From Thermoplasmata archaeon (lineage in GTDB: Archaea > Thermoplasmatota > Thermoplasmata > Thermoplasmatales > Thermoplasmataceae): a stretch of DNA of 20,360 nt. The translations under genes and the position numbers were made by a program. The notes beneath the pieces are model-generated. The model saw nothing but the letters and a program-made list of their open reading frames with translations, searched no databases and was not told where the DNA came from. Positions 1 through 9,057 of the stretch are shown here, piece by piece. The stretch is taken from the NCBI GenBank assembly GCA_021826765.1, contig JAKAYK010000011.1, positions 1 through 20,360 of the forward strand. The letters run 5' to 3'. Position 1 is the first letter of the stretch; each line of letters opens with the position of its first letter.

Positions 1-644
1 TTGTTTCAGAAAAGGGAAAACTGTACACGGTTACGGAATATCCCAAAATAGTTTACGGGGAGAGAATCACAAAATCTGGGAAAAAATCCTTAAGGACATG
101 GGAGCCAAAGAGAAGCAAACTTTCTGCTGCAATCAGGAACGGATTGAGAAATTTTCCGTTCCTCGAGGATTCATCAGTCCTTTATCTTGGTGCATCCACG
201 GGAACCACTGTGAGCCACATTTCAGATATATGCAGCGAAGGCATGATTTTCGCAGTGGAATTCTCAATGGAGCCATTCTCAAAACTACTTGAACTTTCAA
301 GGGACAGGCAGAATATCTATCCAGTATTCTCAACTGCGAGGAGTCCTGAGAATTATTCTCTTTTCATTGAGCATGACCCGGAGATCATATATCAGGACAT
401 ATCTCAGAAAGATCAGCTCAGAATTCTTCTGACAAACATGCAGGCATTCCCCGGATGGAATTATGCAATGCTGATGCTGAAGGCAATATCCATAGATTCA
501 TCAAGAAACCCTGAAGCGGTCATGAGGGAACAGGAAGCACTGTTAAGAAAGGAGAGGAACATCTCCATTCTGGAAACAGTGAATATAGGAAATTTTCACA
601 GGGGCCATTTCTGCATTGTTATGAAGAATAACCATATTTCATAA
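1..644 (+). CDS. flpA: Fibrillarin-like rRNA/tRNA 2'-O-methyltransferase (5'-truncated by window)
   Basis: SAM-dependent methyltransferase subunit of the archaeal box C/D RNP, which 2'-O-methylates rRNA and tRNA at guide-selected sites together with Nop5 and L7Ae. The reading frame is open from base 3 to the TAA at 642-644, giving 213 residues, so only about the first 10-20 residues of a usual ~230-residue protein lie outside the window. Visible are the family signature VYGERITK (residues 17-24 of the visible part), the SAM-binding loop YLGASTGTTVSHISD, the IIYQDISQ acidic motif, the LMLKAISID strand with its conserved Lys, and HRGHFCIVM near the end. Together these give the K-D-K-H set of the fibrillarin active site. 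An internal TTG at 144 is not the start, because strongly conserved family sequence lies upstream of it. A nop5 gene, often adjacent in archaea, would be expected just upstream but is not visible. Confidence 0.95.
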   Translation, partial: VSEKGKLYTVTEYPKIVYGERITKSGKKSLRTWEPKRSKLSAAIRNGLRNFPFLEDSSVLYLGASTGTTVSHISDICSEGMIFAVEFSMEPFSKLLELSRDRQNIYPVFSTARSPENYSLFIEHDPEIIYQDISQKDQLRILLTNMQAFPGWNYAMLMLKAISIDSSRNPEAVMREQEALLRKERNISILETVNIGNFHRGHFCIVMKNNHIS

Positions 645-683
645 CCTTTTTCTGGAATTTTCACCTCTATGTAGCAGTAAAAC

Positions 684-696
684 AAAATTTATCTTA
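684..696 (+). promoter_or_regulatory. TATA-like box of alaS
   Basis: The AT-rich element aaaatttatctta is centred about 26 bases before the alaS ATG at 716. This is the archaeal TATA-to-start distance, so a leaderless or nearly leaderless alaS transcript is likely. No Shine-Dalgarno sequence precedes the ATG. Confidence 0.5.
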
Positions 697-715
697 TGAA
701 GTCCCATATCCTCAT

Positions 716-3340
716 ATGGCGGGAAAGGAAAGCACTTCCGAATTCGATCTGGATTATTTCAGGAACAATGGCTTCATCAGGATAAAATGCCTGAAATGTT
801 CCAGTTATTTCTGGGCGCAGGATCATGAAAGAAAAACCTGTGGAGATCCGCCATGCAACGCATATGAATTCATTGGAAACCCTGTTGGAAGGGGCCCCAT
901 GAGCATAGATGACGTGAGAAGTGCATTTTTTGATTATTTCAAGAAGGATCACAAGCTGGTAAAGCCATACCCGGTGGTTCCAAGATGGAGGGATGATGTC
1001 CTGCTTGTCAATGCATCGATCTATGATTTTCAGCCCCATGTTACTTCCGGGCTGGTAAAACCTCCGGGAAATCCACTTGTGATGTCCCAGCCATCCATAA
1101 GGATGAATGATATTGATTCTGTGGGAATATCAGGCAGGCATCTGACATCCTTTGAAATGATGTGCAATGATTCATTCAACACCAAAGATAAGGAAATATA
1201 CTGGAAGGAGGGAACCATAGAGAGATGCCACGGATTCTTTTCCGAAGCAATGGGCATTGATCCAAAGGAGATCACATACAAGGAGAAACCATGGTCCGGT
1301 GGAGGAAATGCAGGAAATGCGGTTGAAGTATTCGTAAGGGGATTGGAAGTTGCTACACTGGTTTTCATGGATCTCAGGGAAGATCCCAACGGTGAAACTG
1401 AGATTGACGGCAACAGATATTCAGGAATGGAGATGAGGATAGTAGATACAGGATACGGGCTTGAGAGGATAAGCTGGGTGACCACAGGGGCCCCAACTGT
1501 TTACGATTCTGTTTATGGTAATATAATCGATCACATCCTTGAAAACTCCTCAACCGGAAATCTCAACAGGCACCAGATTGGTGAGATCACTGTGATATAC
1601 TCCTCAAATCCTGATGAACTTCCCCTGAAGATAGAGGCAGATCTCCGGGAAAAGGGAGAACTCACCGATGGAATAGACTGGGGAAATATTGATCACATTA
1701 GGCAGGCTTATGTTCTGGGGGATCACGCAAGGTCCATAATTCACATGTTCAGGGATTATGTGATTCCAAGCAATGTGAAGGTGGGCTATCTGCTGAGAAT
1801 GTTGATGAGGCGTTCATTCAGGGCCATGGAACGACTGAACTACAGGGGAACACTGATGGATATACTCCTGATGCAGGAGAAATCCCTGAGTCATATAGTG
1901 GACGGTTTTCCGCATGAATTTGCTGAGAAGATCATTTCTCAGGAATTTGAAAAGTACCAGAAATCCAGTTCAAGAGGCATGGAAGAACTGGACAGGCTGA
2001 TGAAGAAGAAAGGGAGGATTGGAATTGATGACATGGTCATGCTGTATGACTCATACGGGCTCGTTCCTGACATGATCCAGAAGTTCCTATCAGATCGTGG
2101 TATCAAAGAGGATATACCCCCGGATTTCCACAAGAAGGTTGTGGAAATGCATGAGAGGATGCAGAAAAATGTTGAGAAGGAAAAACCGGAATACTTCAGT
2201 GATTATGAGACCAGGACTCTTTACTATGATGATCCTGCTCTTCTCAATTTCACCGCTCTTGTGGTGGAATCAAGAAATGATATCATAGTCACAAATCAGA
2301 CTGCATTCTATCCTGCAGGAGGGGGCCAGCCTTCAGATTATGGCTATTTCTCCATTGGATCAAAGCAATACAGGGTCAGGGACGTGTACAAGTCAGGAAA
2401 AACTGTTTACCATGTGCTGGACGGACAGCTTGAAAAGGGAAAGAGGATAATGGGCCATGTTGATGGTAGCAGAAGGAAACAGCTTATGATACATCACACT
2501 GCTACGCATCTTCTTCTCGGCACACTCAGATCTATGTTTGGCGATGAGGTCTGGCAGTCAGGTGCACAGAAAAATGTGGAATCCTCAAGGATTGATGTTA
2601 CCTGTACAGTCAAGCTTGATCAGGAAACCATAGAGAAGGTTGAATCTGCGTGCATGGCCAGGATACTGGAGAACAGGAAGGTCACAGTGAGGAATCTTGA
2701 ATGGAACATGGCCATAGAGAAATATGGCTTCAGGCTTTTCGAAGGAGGAGTTCCACTCTCCAACAGGCTGAGAGTGGTTGAAATAGATGGTGTCGATGCT
2801 GAAGGATGTGGCGGTACGCATCTCTCATCCACAGGGGAGATAGGTTTCATAAAGATCATTTCAGCGGAAAGCATACAGGAAGGCATACAGAGAATCGTGT
2901 TCACAGCCGGGCCTGCAGCATTGAAATATGTTCAGAATCTCCAGAAGGAAATGAATGCCATAAGAGATGAAACAAGATCAACAGAGGACGTGGTGGACAA
3001 GGTGAGGAAAAACACCCAGGAACTTATTGCACTGAGGGATGAAGTCAAGCTTCTCGGAAGGGAAAAGGCAGAATCTCTTTTCTCTAACGGAAGAAATGTG
3101 ATGAATGGGAACCTTGGCTTCATTTACATAGAATCACCTGAATCCTATGTGAAGGACATCATACCCATTGCAATGAAAGCTTCCAGGAACACTGTGATAA
3201 GGTCTTCTGAAAGCATTACAATTGCCGGGATGAGCCCGGGGGAAACATCAGAACTTTACAAGATGATCTATGGAATGATTCCTGAAAAACCGGGGAAGGT
3301 CATAAGAGATAAGAACATGGAATTTAAACTAAAATATTAA
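716..3340 (+). CDS. alaS: Alanyl-tRNA synthetase
   Basis: Charges tRNA-Ala with alanine in the cytosol and hydrolyses mischarged Ser/Gly-tRNA. It has 874 residues, normal for archaeal AlaRS. The N-terminus has the archaeal-type zinc site C25-x2-C28...C42-x4-C47 followed by EFIGNP. The class II catalytic core follows, with SIYDFQPHV and the MSQPSIRMNDID motif. The editing domain has HxxxH at H594/H598 (HHTATHLL) and the CGGTH zinc motif at C698/H702. The remaining C-terminal part is predicted helical, as in C-Ala. The ATG at 716 is the first in-frame start and places the family N-terminus (FDLDYFRNNGF) at residue 10. The gene is 71 bases downstream of flpA with its own TATA-like box, so it is probably transcribed independently. 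Nothing is broken. Confidence 0.98.
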   Translation: MAGKESTSEFDLDYFRNNGFIRIKCLKCSSYFWAQDHERKTCGDPPCNAYEFIGNPVGRGPMSIDDVRSAFFDYFKKDHKLVKPYPVVPRWRDDVLLVNASIYDFQPHVTSGLVKPPGNPLVMSQPSIRMNDIDSVGISGRHLTSFEMMCNDSFNTKDKEIYWKEGTIERCHGFFSEAMGIDPKEITYKEKPWSGGGNAGNAVEVFVRGLEVATLVFMDLREDPNGETEIDGNRYSGMEMRIVDTGYGLERISWVTTGAPTVYDSVYGNIIDHILENSSTGNLNRHQIGEITVIYSSNPDELPLKIEADLREKGELTDGIDWGNIDHIRQAYVLGDHARSIIHMFRDYVIPSNVKVGYLLRMLMRRSFRAMERLNYRGTLMDILLMQEKSLSHIVDGFPHEFAEKIISQEFEKYQKSSSRGMEELDRLMKKKGRIGIDDMVMLYDSYGLVPDMIQKFLSDRGIKEDIPPDFHKKVVEMHERMQKNVEKEKPEYFSDYETRTLYYDDPALLNFTALVVESRNDIIVTNQTAFYPAGGGQPSDYGYFSIGSKQYRVRDVYKSGKTVYHVLDGQLEKGKRIMGHVDGSRRKQLMIHHTATHLLLGTLRSMFGDEVWQSGAQKNVESSRIDVTCTVKLDQETIEKVESACMARILENRKVTVRNLEWNMAIEKYGFRLFEGGVPLSNRLRVVEIDGVDAEGCGGTHLSSTGEIGFIKIISAESIQEGIQRIVFTAGPAALKYVQNLQKEMNAIRDETRSTEDVVDKVRKNTQELIALRDEVKLLGREKAESLFSNGRNVMNGNLGFIYIESPESYVKDIIPIAMKASRNTVIRSSESITIAGMSPGETSELYKMIYGMIPEKPGKVIRDKNMEFKLKY

Positions 3341-3371
3341 TTACTTTAATTTTACATTCCCATACGAGCAA

Positions 3372-5096
3372 ATGCCGGAAGACTTCAGTAACAGTGAAAA
3401 GGATCAGATTGCGGATATAGTGAAAACAGAGTTCAGAATCCAGTCCATAGAATCCGAGGGGCCCCTTATTATTTTCCATATAATTCCTGAATCCTACAGC
3501 CAGGAAAAATTTTCCCTTCTTTTCAACAAGCTTGAAAAATTAAATCTGTCTCTGTACAACAACGGTAAATATGAGATACTGGTGACAAGGAAACGGGTCG
3601 GGAAGAGATTCTCATACATTAAGTCCATATTCCTTCTCCTCACACTTCTCTCTATCATATACGTTGGAATCGATTATTCAATGACATATTACCCAAATAT
3701 GATCTTTCCTCTGGTGGTGTTGAATGCCATTGTCTTTTTCGCAATTCCCCTTACAGTCATAATTGTCGCAAGAGAGATACCGAAATTTTACATAAGAAAG
3801 CAGAGCGGCCAGAGATATACCCTGCCTATTTTAATACCGAATCCTATTTTCATGGGTTCCATGGGCCTCATTAATGCCCCGGGGGAACCGTATAAAAACC
3901 AAAAGGATCAGATTTATTCCGGATTTTTCTCCATTGTTTTTGGAATACTGGTATCCACCTTATTTCTCGTGCTGGGAATTGCAGGCGTGTCTCTGTATTC
4001 AGGCACAACCACTGGCCCGAACTCCTCCATCAGTGTTGTGAACCTTCCCCTGCTCTTCCAGATATCTTTTGGCAAATTGCTTCCTGCACGGGGGGCCCTT
4101 GATCCAATGGCTCTTGCAGGATGGTCAGGTTTGCTGTTTACTTCCTTCAACGCATTCCCCATTGGGCTGCTGGACGGAGGTTATGTTTTCTCCGGGATGA
4201 GCTCGTCTCTGCAGAAGAATATCTCATACGTGTTCATCACCATAATGATCATAATAGATCTCACTTTCCCCTCATGGTTTATCCTCCCAGTCCTCATCCT
4301 GATGGTTGGCCTTGAACCGCAACAGCCATATTCATCAGGCTTTGGATACATCAGAAAGGGAAATTATATTGTCATGATTATCACCATTCTCCTTATGGTG
4401 GTGGGCTCAATTCCTTTCCCGGTGCATTCTACACTTCCAAGCATTGAGACAAATGCAGTGGTCAGCTCTGCAATAGTGACCAGTGGCAACTATTCGCAGG
4501 CAAATTTCACTATATCCATAATTAATAATGGTCAGATCACGGTAGATCCTGCATTTTCAACCAATCTATCCCTTCCATTCAGCGTGAGGTCACCATCCGG
4601 AATCATTTCTCCAGGAAACAACGCAGTCTACTACATATCCATGAATGTCACATCCCTCTCTCCAGGCTATACGAAATTTCTCTTTTATGTCTATATAAAC
4701 AGCAACTTCAACACAGAACATTTCACCGTGCTGAAATTGTTGAAGAGCACAGACGTCATTACGGAAGGCGCACTCATTTCCACTGTGAATATCGGAAAGA
4801 ACAAGAGTTTTAACTACACTGTTATTTCAACCGCATCTGTCAACCTTTCTGAAAATGTGTATGTGAGCATGCCCAATGGAATGGGATACAACATCACATA
4901 TACAGGAAATGGAAACGTGTCAGGCAAGCTCTATCTAATAGGTTCACAGAGATTTCCACTGGAGATAATTGGTTCAAATTCCACGCCTTCATTGATGAAT
5001 TTCAGGATTGATTTTTACACTCCGCTCCTTTACCCTGTCACCATAGCCATATATAATTTAACATATAATGGCTCCATACTGATTATACGTGAATGA
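3372..5096 (+). CDS. Site-2-protease-like (M50 fold) membrane protein, apparently catalytically inactive, with exported C-terminal domain
   Basis: 574-residue membrane protein. Residues 1-80 are cytosolic. Hydrophobic segments lie at about 82-100, 112-132, 186-206, 250-265, 285-312 and 330-350. The layout copies the archaeal/plant EGY-type site-2 protease: a helix that normally ends in HELGH, then PILIPNPIFMGSMG, a further helix, and NAFPIGLLDGG (260-270) with the metal-ligand Asp D268. At the expected HExxH the sequence reads A-R134-E135-I-P-K138, so both zinc-binding histidines are replaced by Arg and Lys while the Glu and the LDGG Asp remain. Residues 355-574 form a Ser/Thr/Asn-rich beta-type domain with many N-x-S/T sequons, probably outside the cell. 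Family membership is by motif pattern; loss of protease activity is my inference. The stop is one base before the next gene's ATG, indicating an operon with the kinase-like gene. Confidence 0.75.
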   Translation: MPEDFSNSEKDQIADIVKTEFRIQSIESEGPLIIFHIIPESYSQEKFSLLFNKLEKLNLSLYNNGKYEILVTRKRVGKRFSYIKSIFLLLTLLSIIYVGIDYSMTYYPNMIFPLVVLNAIVFFAIPLTVIIVAREIPKFYIRKQSGQRYTLPILIPNPIFMGSMGLINAPGEPYKNQKDQIYSGFFSIVFGILVSTLFLVLGIAGVSLYSGTTTGPNSSISVVNLPLLFQISFGKLLPARGALDPMALAGWSGLLFTSFNAFPIGLLDGGYVFSGMSSSLQKNISYVFITIMIIIDLTFPSWFILPVLILMVGLEPQQPYSSGFGYIRKGNYIVMIITILLMVVGSIPFPVHSTLPSIETNAVVSSAIVTSGNYSQANFTISIINNGQITVDPAFSTNLSLPFSVRSPSGIISPGNNAVYYISMNVTSLSPGYTKFLFYVYINSNFNTEHFTVLKLLKSTDVITEGALISTVNIGKNKSFNYTVISTASVNLSENVYVSMPNGMGYNITYTGNGNVSGKLYLIGSQRFPLEIIGSNSTPSLMNFRIDFYTPLLYPVTIAIYNLTYNGSILIIRE

Positions 5097-5097
5097 A

Positions 5098-6156
5098 ATG
5101 AAAACACTTGGCTTCATGGTAAATCCAATTTCTGGGTCTGGAATATATACAGGTGTCAACGGCTCAGACATGAACCCGCTCATAAGATCTACTTATTCAT
5201 CAAGGAGGGCATCAAAATTTCTTGATCTTATGGATAGAGATATTCATATTGTAACAGCTGCAGGAGACATGGGGGAGAAAATTCTCAGGGAGGAAGGATT
5301 CGAGAATATTGACGTAATCTATACCCCTGCAGAACCTTCCTCGGGAATGGATTCAAAGAAATTCGTGGAACTTTCAAAAGGGAGAATAGATCTACTTGTT
5401 TTTGCAGGTGGGGATGGCACTTCAAGAGATATATTTGAATCCCATCCAGAGGTGCCTGTTATTGGAATACCTGCAGGAATGAAGATGTATGGTTCCATCT
5501 ATGCGGAAAATCCGGAGGATGCTGCAATAAGGGCCACTGCGTTCCTTACAGGACAGAGTTACACCACCGGTGATGCGGTAGTGGAAGATTCCAACGAGGA
5601 AATCATGCTGAAAACTGGACAGTTTTCCCTCAAGAAATATGGCACAATGAAGACTGTATTTGTAGACAACCACATCGATCCAAAGAGCATAGATGGGACA
5701 TGGGACACATCTTCTGTAATAGAATATGTGATCGATACGATGGATAATTCATACTATGTAATAGGTACAGGCGGCACCTGTAAGGAACTGATGGAAAAAT
5801 TGGGGTTTCAAACCTCGCCATTCAACATTGACATAATAAAGGACGGTGTCCTGCTCAAGGAAAACGCTTATCCTGAAGATTATGCAAAATACATCAAAGA
5901 CGATGCAGACATTAAGATAGTTGTATCCCCATATGCAGGAAGCGGATTTTTCCTTGGGAGGGGAAACAGGCAGATAACAAGTGAAGTAATAATGAAGGCA
6001 GGGAAGAAGAACATCCTGATCATGTGCCCACAGGAAAAAATAAGGAATATACAAGCACTCAGATATGATGTGGAAGGCCTTCCAGGGGATTTCTTCGGGA
6101 AATACATCAGGGTCATAACAGGTTATGACAGATTCCAGATGCTTCCCATTTCATAA
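5098..6156 (+). CDS. Archaeal ATP-NAD kinase-like protein (COG3199 type)
   Basis: 352-residue soluble protein of the NAD kinase/diacylglycerol kinase superfamily. Seen: an N-terminal strand with FMVNPISG (6-13), the nucleotide-binding motif AGGDGTSRD (103-111), then VIGIPAGMKMYGS (121-133), which is typical of the archaeal AcoX/ATP-NAD kinase subfamily, and GRGNRQIT near the C-terminus. This subfamily is annotated as predicted polyphosphate/ATP-NAD kinase, but its true substrate is not settled, so NADP synthesis is only one possibility. An in-frame GTG at 5089 would add three residues and overlap the upstream gene. I chose the ATG at 5098, where the family's first beta strand begins directly. 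It lies one base after the upstream stop codon, so co-transcription and translational coupling with the S2P-like gene are likely. Confidence 0.85.
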   Translation: MKTLGFMVNPISGSGIYTGVNGSDMNPLIRSTYSSRRASKFLDLMDRDIHIVTAAGDMGEKILREEGFENIDVIYTPAEPSSGMDSKKFVELSKGRIDLLVFAGGDGTSRDIFESHPEVPVIGIPAGMKMYGSIYAENPEDAAIRATAFLTGQSYTTGDAVVEDSNEEIMLKTGQFSLKKYGTMKTVFVDNHIDPKSIDGTWDTSSVIEYVIDTMDNSYYVIGTGGTCKELMEKLGFQTSPFNIDIIKDGVLLKENAYPEDYAKYIKDDADIKIVVSPYAGSGFFLGRGNRQITSEVIMKAGKKNILIMCPQEKIRNIQALRYDVEGLPGDFFGKYIRVITGYDRFQMLPIS

Positions 6157-6214
6157 CCACACTGCAAATTCAACGTCAGGAAAATGTTAAATCCGGTTTA
6201 AATATTAAGACGTG

Positions 6215-7939
6215 ATGGATAGAACTTTTGCTGATCTCACAAAGTATGTCAAGAGGGCTCCACGGATAGAGATATCCGTCTTGATCTTAGCGATACTCTT
6301 CGCAATTCATTATTTTTCACATCCGGAGATCGTTACGGCATCTCTTTTCATCATCATACCTTCAATGATCACCCTTGGGCTCGATCAACTGGCCTCTGTT
6401 GTTACGGATTCCAAGCTCAATCTCAGGAAGAATCTCTTCCTGCTAGCACTCACACTTATCATGTTCTATCTCATTTACACAATCCTTGATTTGTTGCTTC
6501 CGGAACTTGGCATACAGAATGTGGCCATATCACTCTCATTCACATCGTTCTTCAGGTTCCTTGTATTCTATGTATATCTTTCTGACAGCATGGCTGCAAA
6601 CTATGTCCTTTCAAACACATTGAGCATGTCATTCCTGCCGCTTTACATGTATGAGGTGAAGTATATTGCAGCTGTGGAGAGCATAATTTACACACTTCTT
6701 TCATCATGGCTCGCATATGTATTTGTGACCAGGGCAACCAAAACTTTCAGGGAGAAATACAACACTGAGCCAAGGGATCTGATCAAATTTTTCCTGTATG
6801 GTATCCACGGCAACAGGTATTATGAAAGCGGTGACAAATTTTTCAGGTCAGTATACAGGAACAGAAGGAATACTGACATTGATTCCCTTACATTTATTGA
6901 TTCTGGAGGAAGGTCTGATTTTTCCATGGTATTCCCATACATCCACCCGGGGCCCTTCGGTTCCGTGGGATCTAGCGATCTTCCGGAGAGAATTGGAAAA
7001 TATATGGGAAATACCCATGGTGAAGTAATGGTATTCCACACTGCAACCACCAACAGTGATAACTGTGCAGGAGAGGAAGATATAGCGAATCTCGGGAAAG
7101 CCATTGATCTTTCCATGGAAAAAGGGGAAATCCTGACACAGATGGCCAAAATGGAGAGCAGGATTGTGGATGGTGTCAGGATTGACGTGAAAAGATTTGG
7201 CAATACGGCATTGGTGGCATTCAACCCTGAGTCAAGATCTTTTGACGATATCCTGTATGAGGAGGGAATAAGGTTCAGGCAGTCCATATTCCAGAAAACT
7301 GGCATAAGAACCTTCATGATCGACGGGCAGAATGGATTCGTGAGAGGGGCAAGGGAAATAGAGGACCTGTCTCCATTTGAAAATACGGTGATCGATCTAC
7401 TTGAGAAAGGAGAACCAAATGAGAAAATTGAAGTGGGATATGCATCAGGAAACAACAGGGACATCAGGTTCCTTGCAGCAAAGGGAATTCAGGTTGCTGT
7501 TTTTCACCATGGTGACAGGAAGGACTGCATAATGCTCACAGACTCCAACAATATCACAAGGGAGATGGAGGATATGGTCAGGATTATTGCTATGAAATAC
7601 TGCAGCAGTTTTTCAGTATACACCACAGACAACCACGTGGTAAACTCTGGAACACTGGACATGAATCCACTGAATTCCTTCAATGAGGCATCCCTGAATT
7701 TCATTGAAGACCTTATAAGGAAGGCTGCATCTGCAAAGAAGGAATATACAGTGAAATATTCCACTGCAAGCGTGGAAGTGTCAACAGGAAGCAGGAACAC
7801 TTACCAGGAACTGATGGACTTTGTGTTCATTTCCCTGAAAAAAGCAAAGATATATGCCGGTGTGACAGTATTCCTCACATTCTTCATACCAATAGTGATC
7901 TCACTCACAGGAATTGTCCTGAAGATACCATTTATTTAA
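6215..7939 (+). CDS. DUF2070 membrane protein (predicted lipid hydrolase of the neutral ceramidase superfamily)
   Basis: 574-residue protein, widespread in archaea and experimentally uncharacterised. The N-terminal third has about six membrane segments (near 20-36, 40-62, 73-95, 103-122, 130-146, 150-172). A large soluble domain covers residues 185-535, and a last hydrophobic helix ends the protein. The soluble domain holds the family hallmark H244-PGPF, then GSSDLPERI, and a second His/Asn/acidic cluster (VFHTATTNSDN with EED, 274-289). COG3356 assigns the family to membrane-associated lipid hydrolases related to neutral ceramidases; that function is a prediction. ATG 6215 is preferred over the overlapping GTG at 6212. 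A TTTAAATATT stretch lies just upstream (6197-6206), but it is too near the start for a clear leaderless promoter. The gene ends convergently with aroC, overlapping by 8 bases. Confidence 0.88.
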   Translation: MDRTFADLTKYVKRAPRIEISVLILAILFAIHYFSHPEIVTASLFIIIPSMITLGLDQLASVVTDSKLNLRKNLFLLALTLIMFYLIYTILDLLLPELGIQNVAISLSFTSFFRFLVFYVYLSDSMAANYVLSNTLSMSFLPLYMYEVKYIAAVESIIYTLLSSWLAYVFVTRATKTFREKYNTEPRDLIKFFLYGIHGNRYYESGDKFFRSVYRNRRNTDIDSLTFIDSGGRSDFSMVFPYIHPGPFGSVGSSDLPERIGKYMGNTHGEVMVFHTATTNSDNCAGEEDIANLGKAIDLSMEKGEILTQMAKMESRIVDGVRIDVKRFGNTALVAFNPESRSFDDILYEEGIRFRQSIFQKTGIRTFMIDGQNGFVRGAREIEDLSPFENTVIDLLEKGEPNEKIEVGYASGNNRDIRFLAAKGIQVAVFHHGDRKDCIMLTDSNNITREMEDMVRIIAMKYCSSFSVYTTDNHVVNSGTLDMNPLNSFNEASLNFIEDLIRKAASAKKEYTVKYSTASVEVSTGSRNTYQELMDFVFISLKKAKIYAGVTVFLTFFIPIVISLTGIVLKIPFI

Positions 7940-9008
7940 ATTTTCCTGATCTCAGGAACAGATCAAGAATGCCCATTGCGGTGACACAGTTCACCACAGG
8001 AACTGCCCTGATCGCTATGCATGGATCATGCCTTCCTTTCACCACAATTTTTCCAATTTCGTGTGTTTTCACATTGACTGTATCCTGTTCAATTCTTATG
8101 GATGACGTAGGCTTCATGGCTGTCCTGAAATATATGGGATTCCCGTAAGCAATCCCTCCAAGAATGCCTCCATTGTTATTCTTACATGAGATGAATCTGC
8201 CATCTTTCCATTCCAGCGGATCATTTGTTTCGCTTCCTTTCATGGAAGACATTGCAAAGCCTTTTCCAAACTCGATTCCCTTCACTCCAGGTATGGAAAA
8301 AACCAGATGAGATAATATCGATTCAACAGAATCAAAAAAAGGCTCACCTATTCCGGGAGGGACATTCATGACATGTGTCCCGATTATTCCGCCAGTGCTG
8401 TCTCCCTCAGAGGAAAGTTTCTTCAGCATTTCTGATGCTCTCGAATCACAACCCTTATCAGGCATCCTTGTTTCGTGGCTGTAAATCTCATTATCTGAAG
8501 GGCATCCATTGATCGGGCATCTTATATCACCCATCTGCTCAAGGCAGGATGAGACTTCTATTCCTCTATCATTGAGAATGCCAAGGGCAATGGAACCTGC
8601 AGCAACAAGAGGTGCAGTCATTCTTCCTGAGAGGAATCCTCCCCCGGAGAAATTACGGTGTTCCCCATATTTTATGAAAAGGCTTATGTCACCGTGGCCC
8701 GGCCTTGGGTTGTCCATGAGTTCATCATAATGTTTGCTTATGACGTCATGGTTTGAAATAAGCATGGTTATGGCCCCACCATCAGTATAGCCATCCACAA
8801 CACCTGAGACGATCTTCACTTCGTCTTTCTCTTTCCTCTGGGTTGTCAGGGAGCTTTTCCCAGGGGCCCTTCTTTCCATCCACCTTGAAATCATTGCATG
8901 ATCTATCTTCACCCCTGATGGTATTCCGCCAAGGGTGCATCCCACAAGTTCTCCATGGGAAGAGCCGAATATGCTCAAACTGATGCTGTCCTTAAAAATG
9001 AAGCTCAT
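7932..9008 (-). CDS. aroC: Chorismate synthase
   Basis: Last step of the shikimate pathway: anti-1,4 elimination of phosphate from EPSP to chorismate, with reduced FMN as cofactor. 358 residues, the normal length. Seen: FGSSHGELVGCTLGGIPSG with the conserved H18, RRAPGKSSLTTQRKEKDEV with the Arg pair R47/R48, then PRPGHGD with H105, YGEHRNFSGGG, VAAGSIA, and the C-terminal CIAIRAVPVVN signature. The two histidines correspond to the pair known to be catalytic in fungal enzymes. The motif commonly written SARET reads SGRMT here, with the Arg kept. The gene lies 49 bases downstream of the sdh operon on the same strand, behind an AT-rich spacer, so it may have its own promoter. It converges with the DUF2070 gene. 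Confidence 0.97.
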   Translation of the reverse strand: MSFIFKDSISLSIFGSSHGELVGCTLGGIPSGVKIDHAMISRWMERRAPGKSSLTTQRKEKDEVKIVSGVVDGYTDGGAITMLISNHDVISKHYDELMDNPRPGHGDISLFIKYGEHRNFSGGGFLSGRMTAPLVAAGSIALGILNDRGIEVSSCLEQMGDIRCPINGCPSDNEIYSHETRMPDKGCDSRASEMLKKLSSEGDSTGGIIGTHVMNVPPGIGEPFFDSVESILSHLVFSIPGVKGIEFGKGFAMSSMKGSETNDPLEWKDGRFISCKNNNGGILGGIAYGNPIYFRTAMKPTSSIRIEQDTVNVKTHEIGKIVVKGRHDPCIAIRAVPVVNCVTAMGILDLFLRSGKFK

Positions 9009-9036
9009 AATATCTGCACATTTGAAAATATGAAGG

Positions 9037-9057
9037 GAATATAAAATATTTTAAAAA
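9037..9057 (-). promoter_or_regulatory. AT-rich spacer: sdh T-rich terminator and aroC promoter candidate
   Basis: On the minus strand, a T-rich run begins directly after the TAA of the 58-residue sdh-linked gene and could act as an archaeal intrinsic terminator. The same block contains TTTTATATT, centred about 35 bases before the aroC ATG, which may serve as a TATA box with a short leader. Both roles are inferred from composition and spacing only. Confidence 0.35.

Noticed and set aside
144..644. TTG at 144 as start of a 166-residue protein
   Set aside because: Upstream codons in the same frame encode the conserved fibrillarin VYGERITK region, so the gene begins before the window.
6820..7464. 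214-codon open frame on the minus strand
   Set aside because: It lies wholly inside the DUF2070 gene, which has clear family motifs. The minus-strand product is Ser/Pro/Leu-rich without any recognisable domain, as expected for an antisense shadow.
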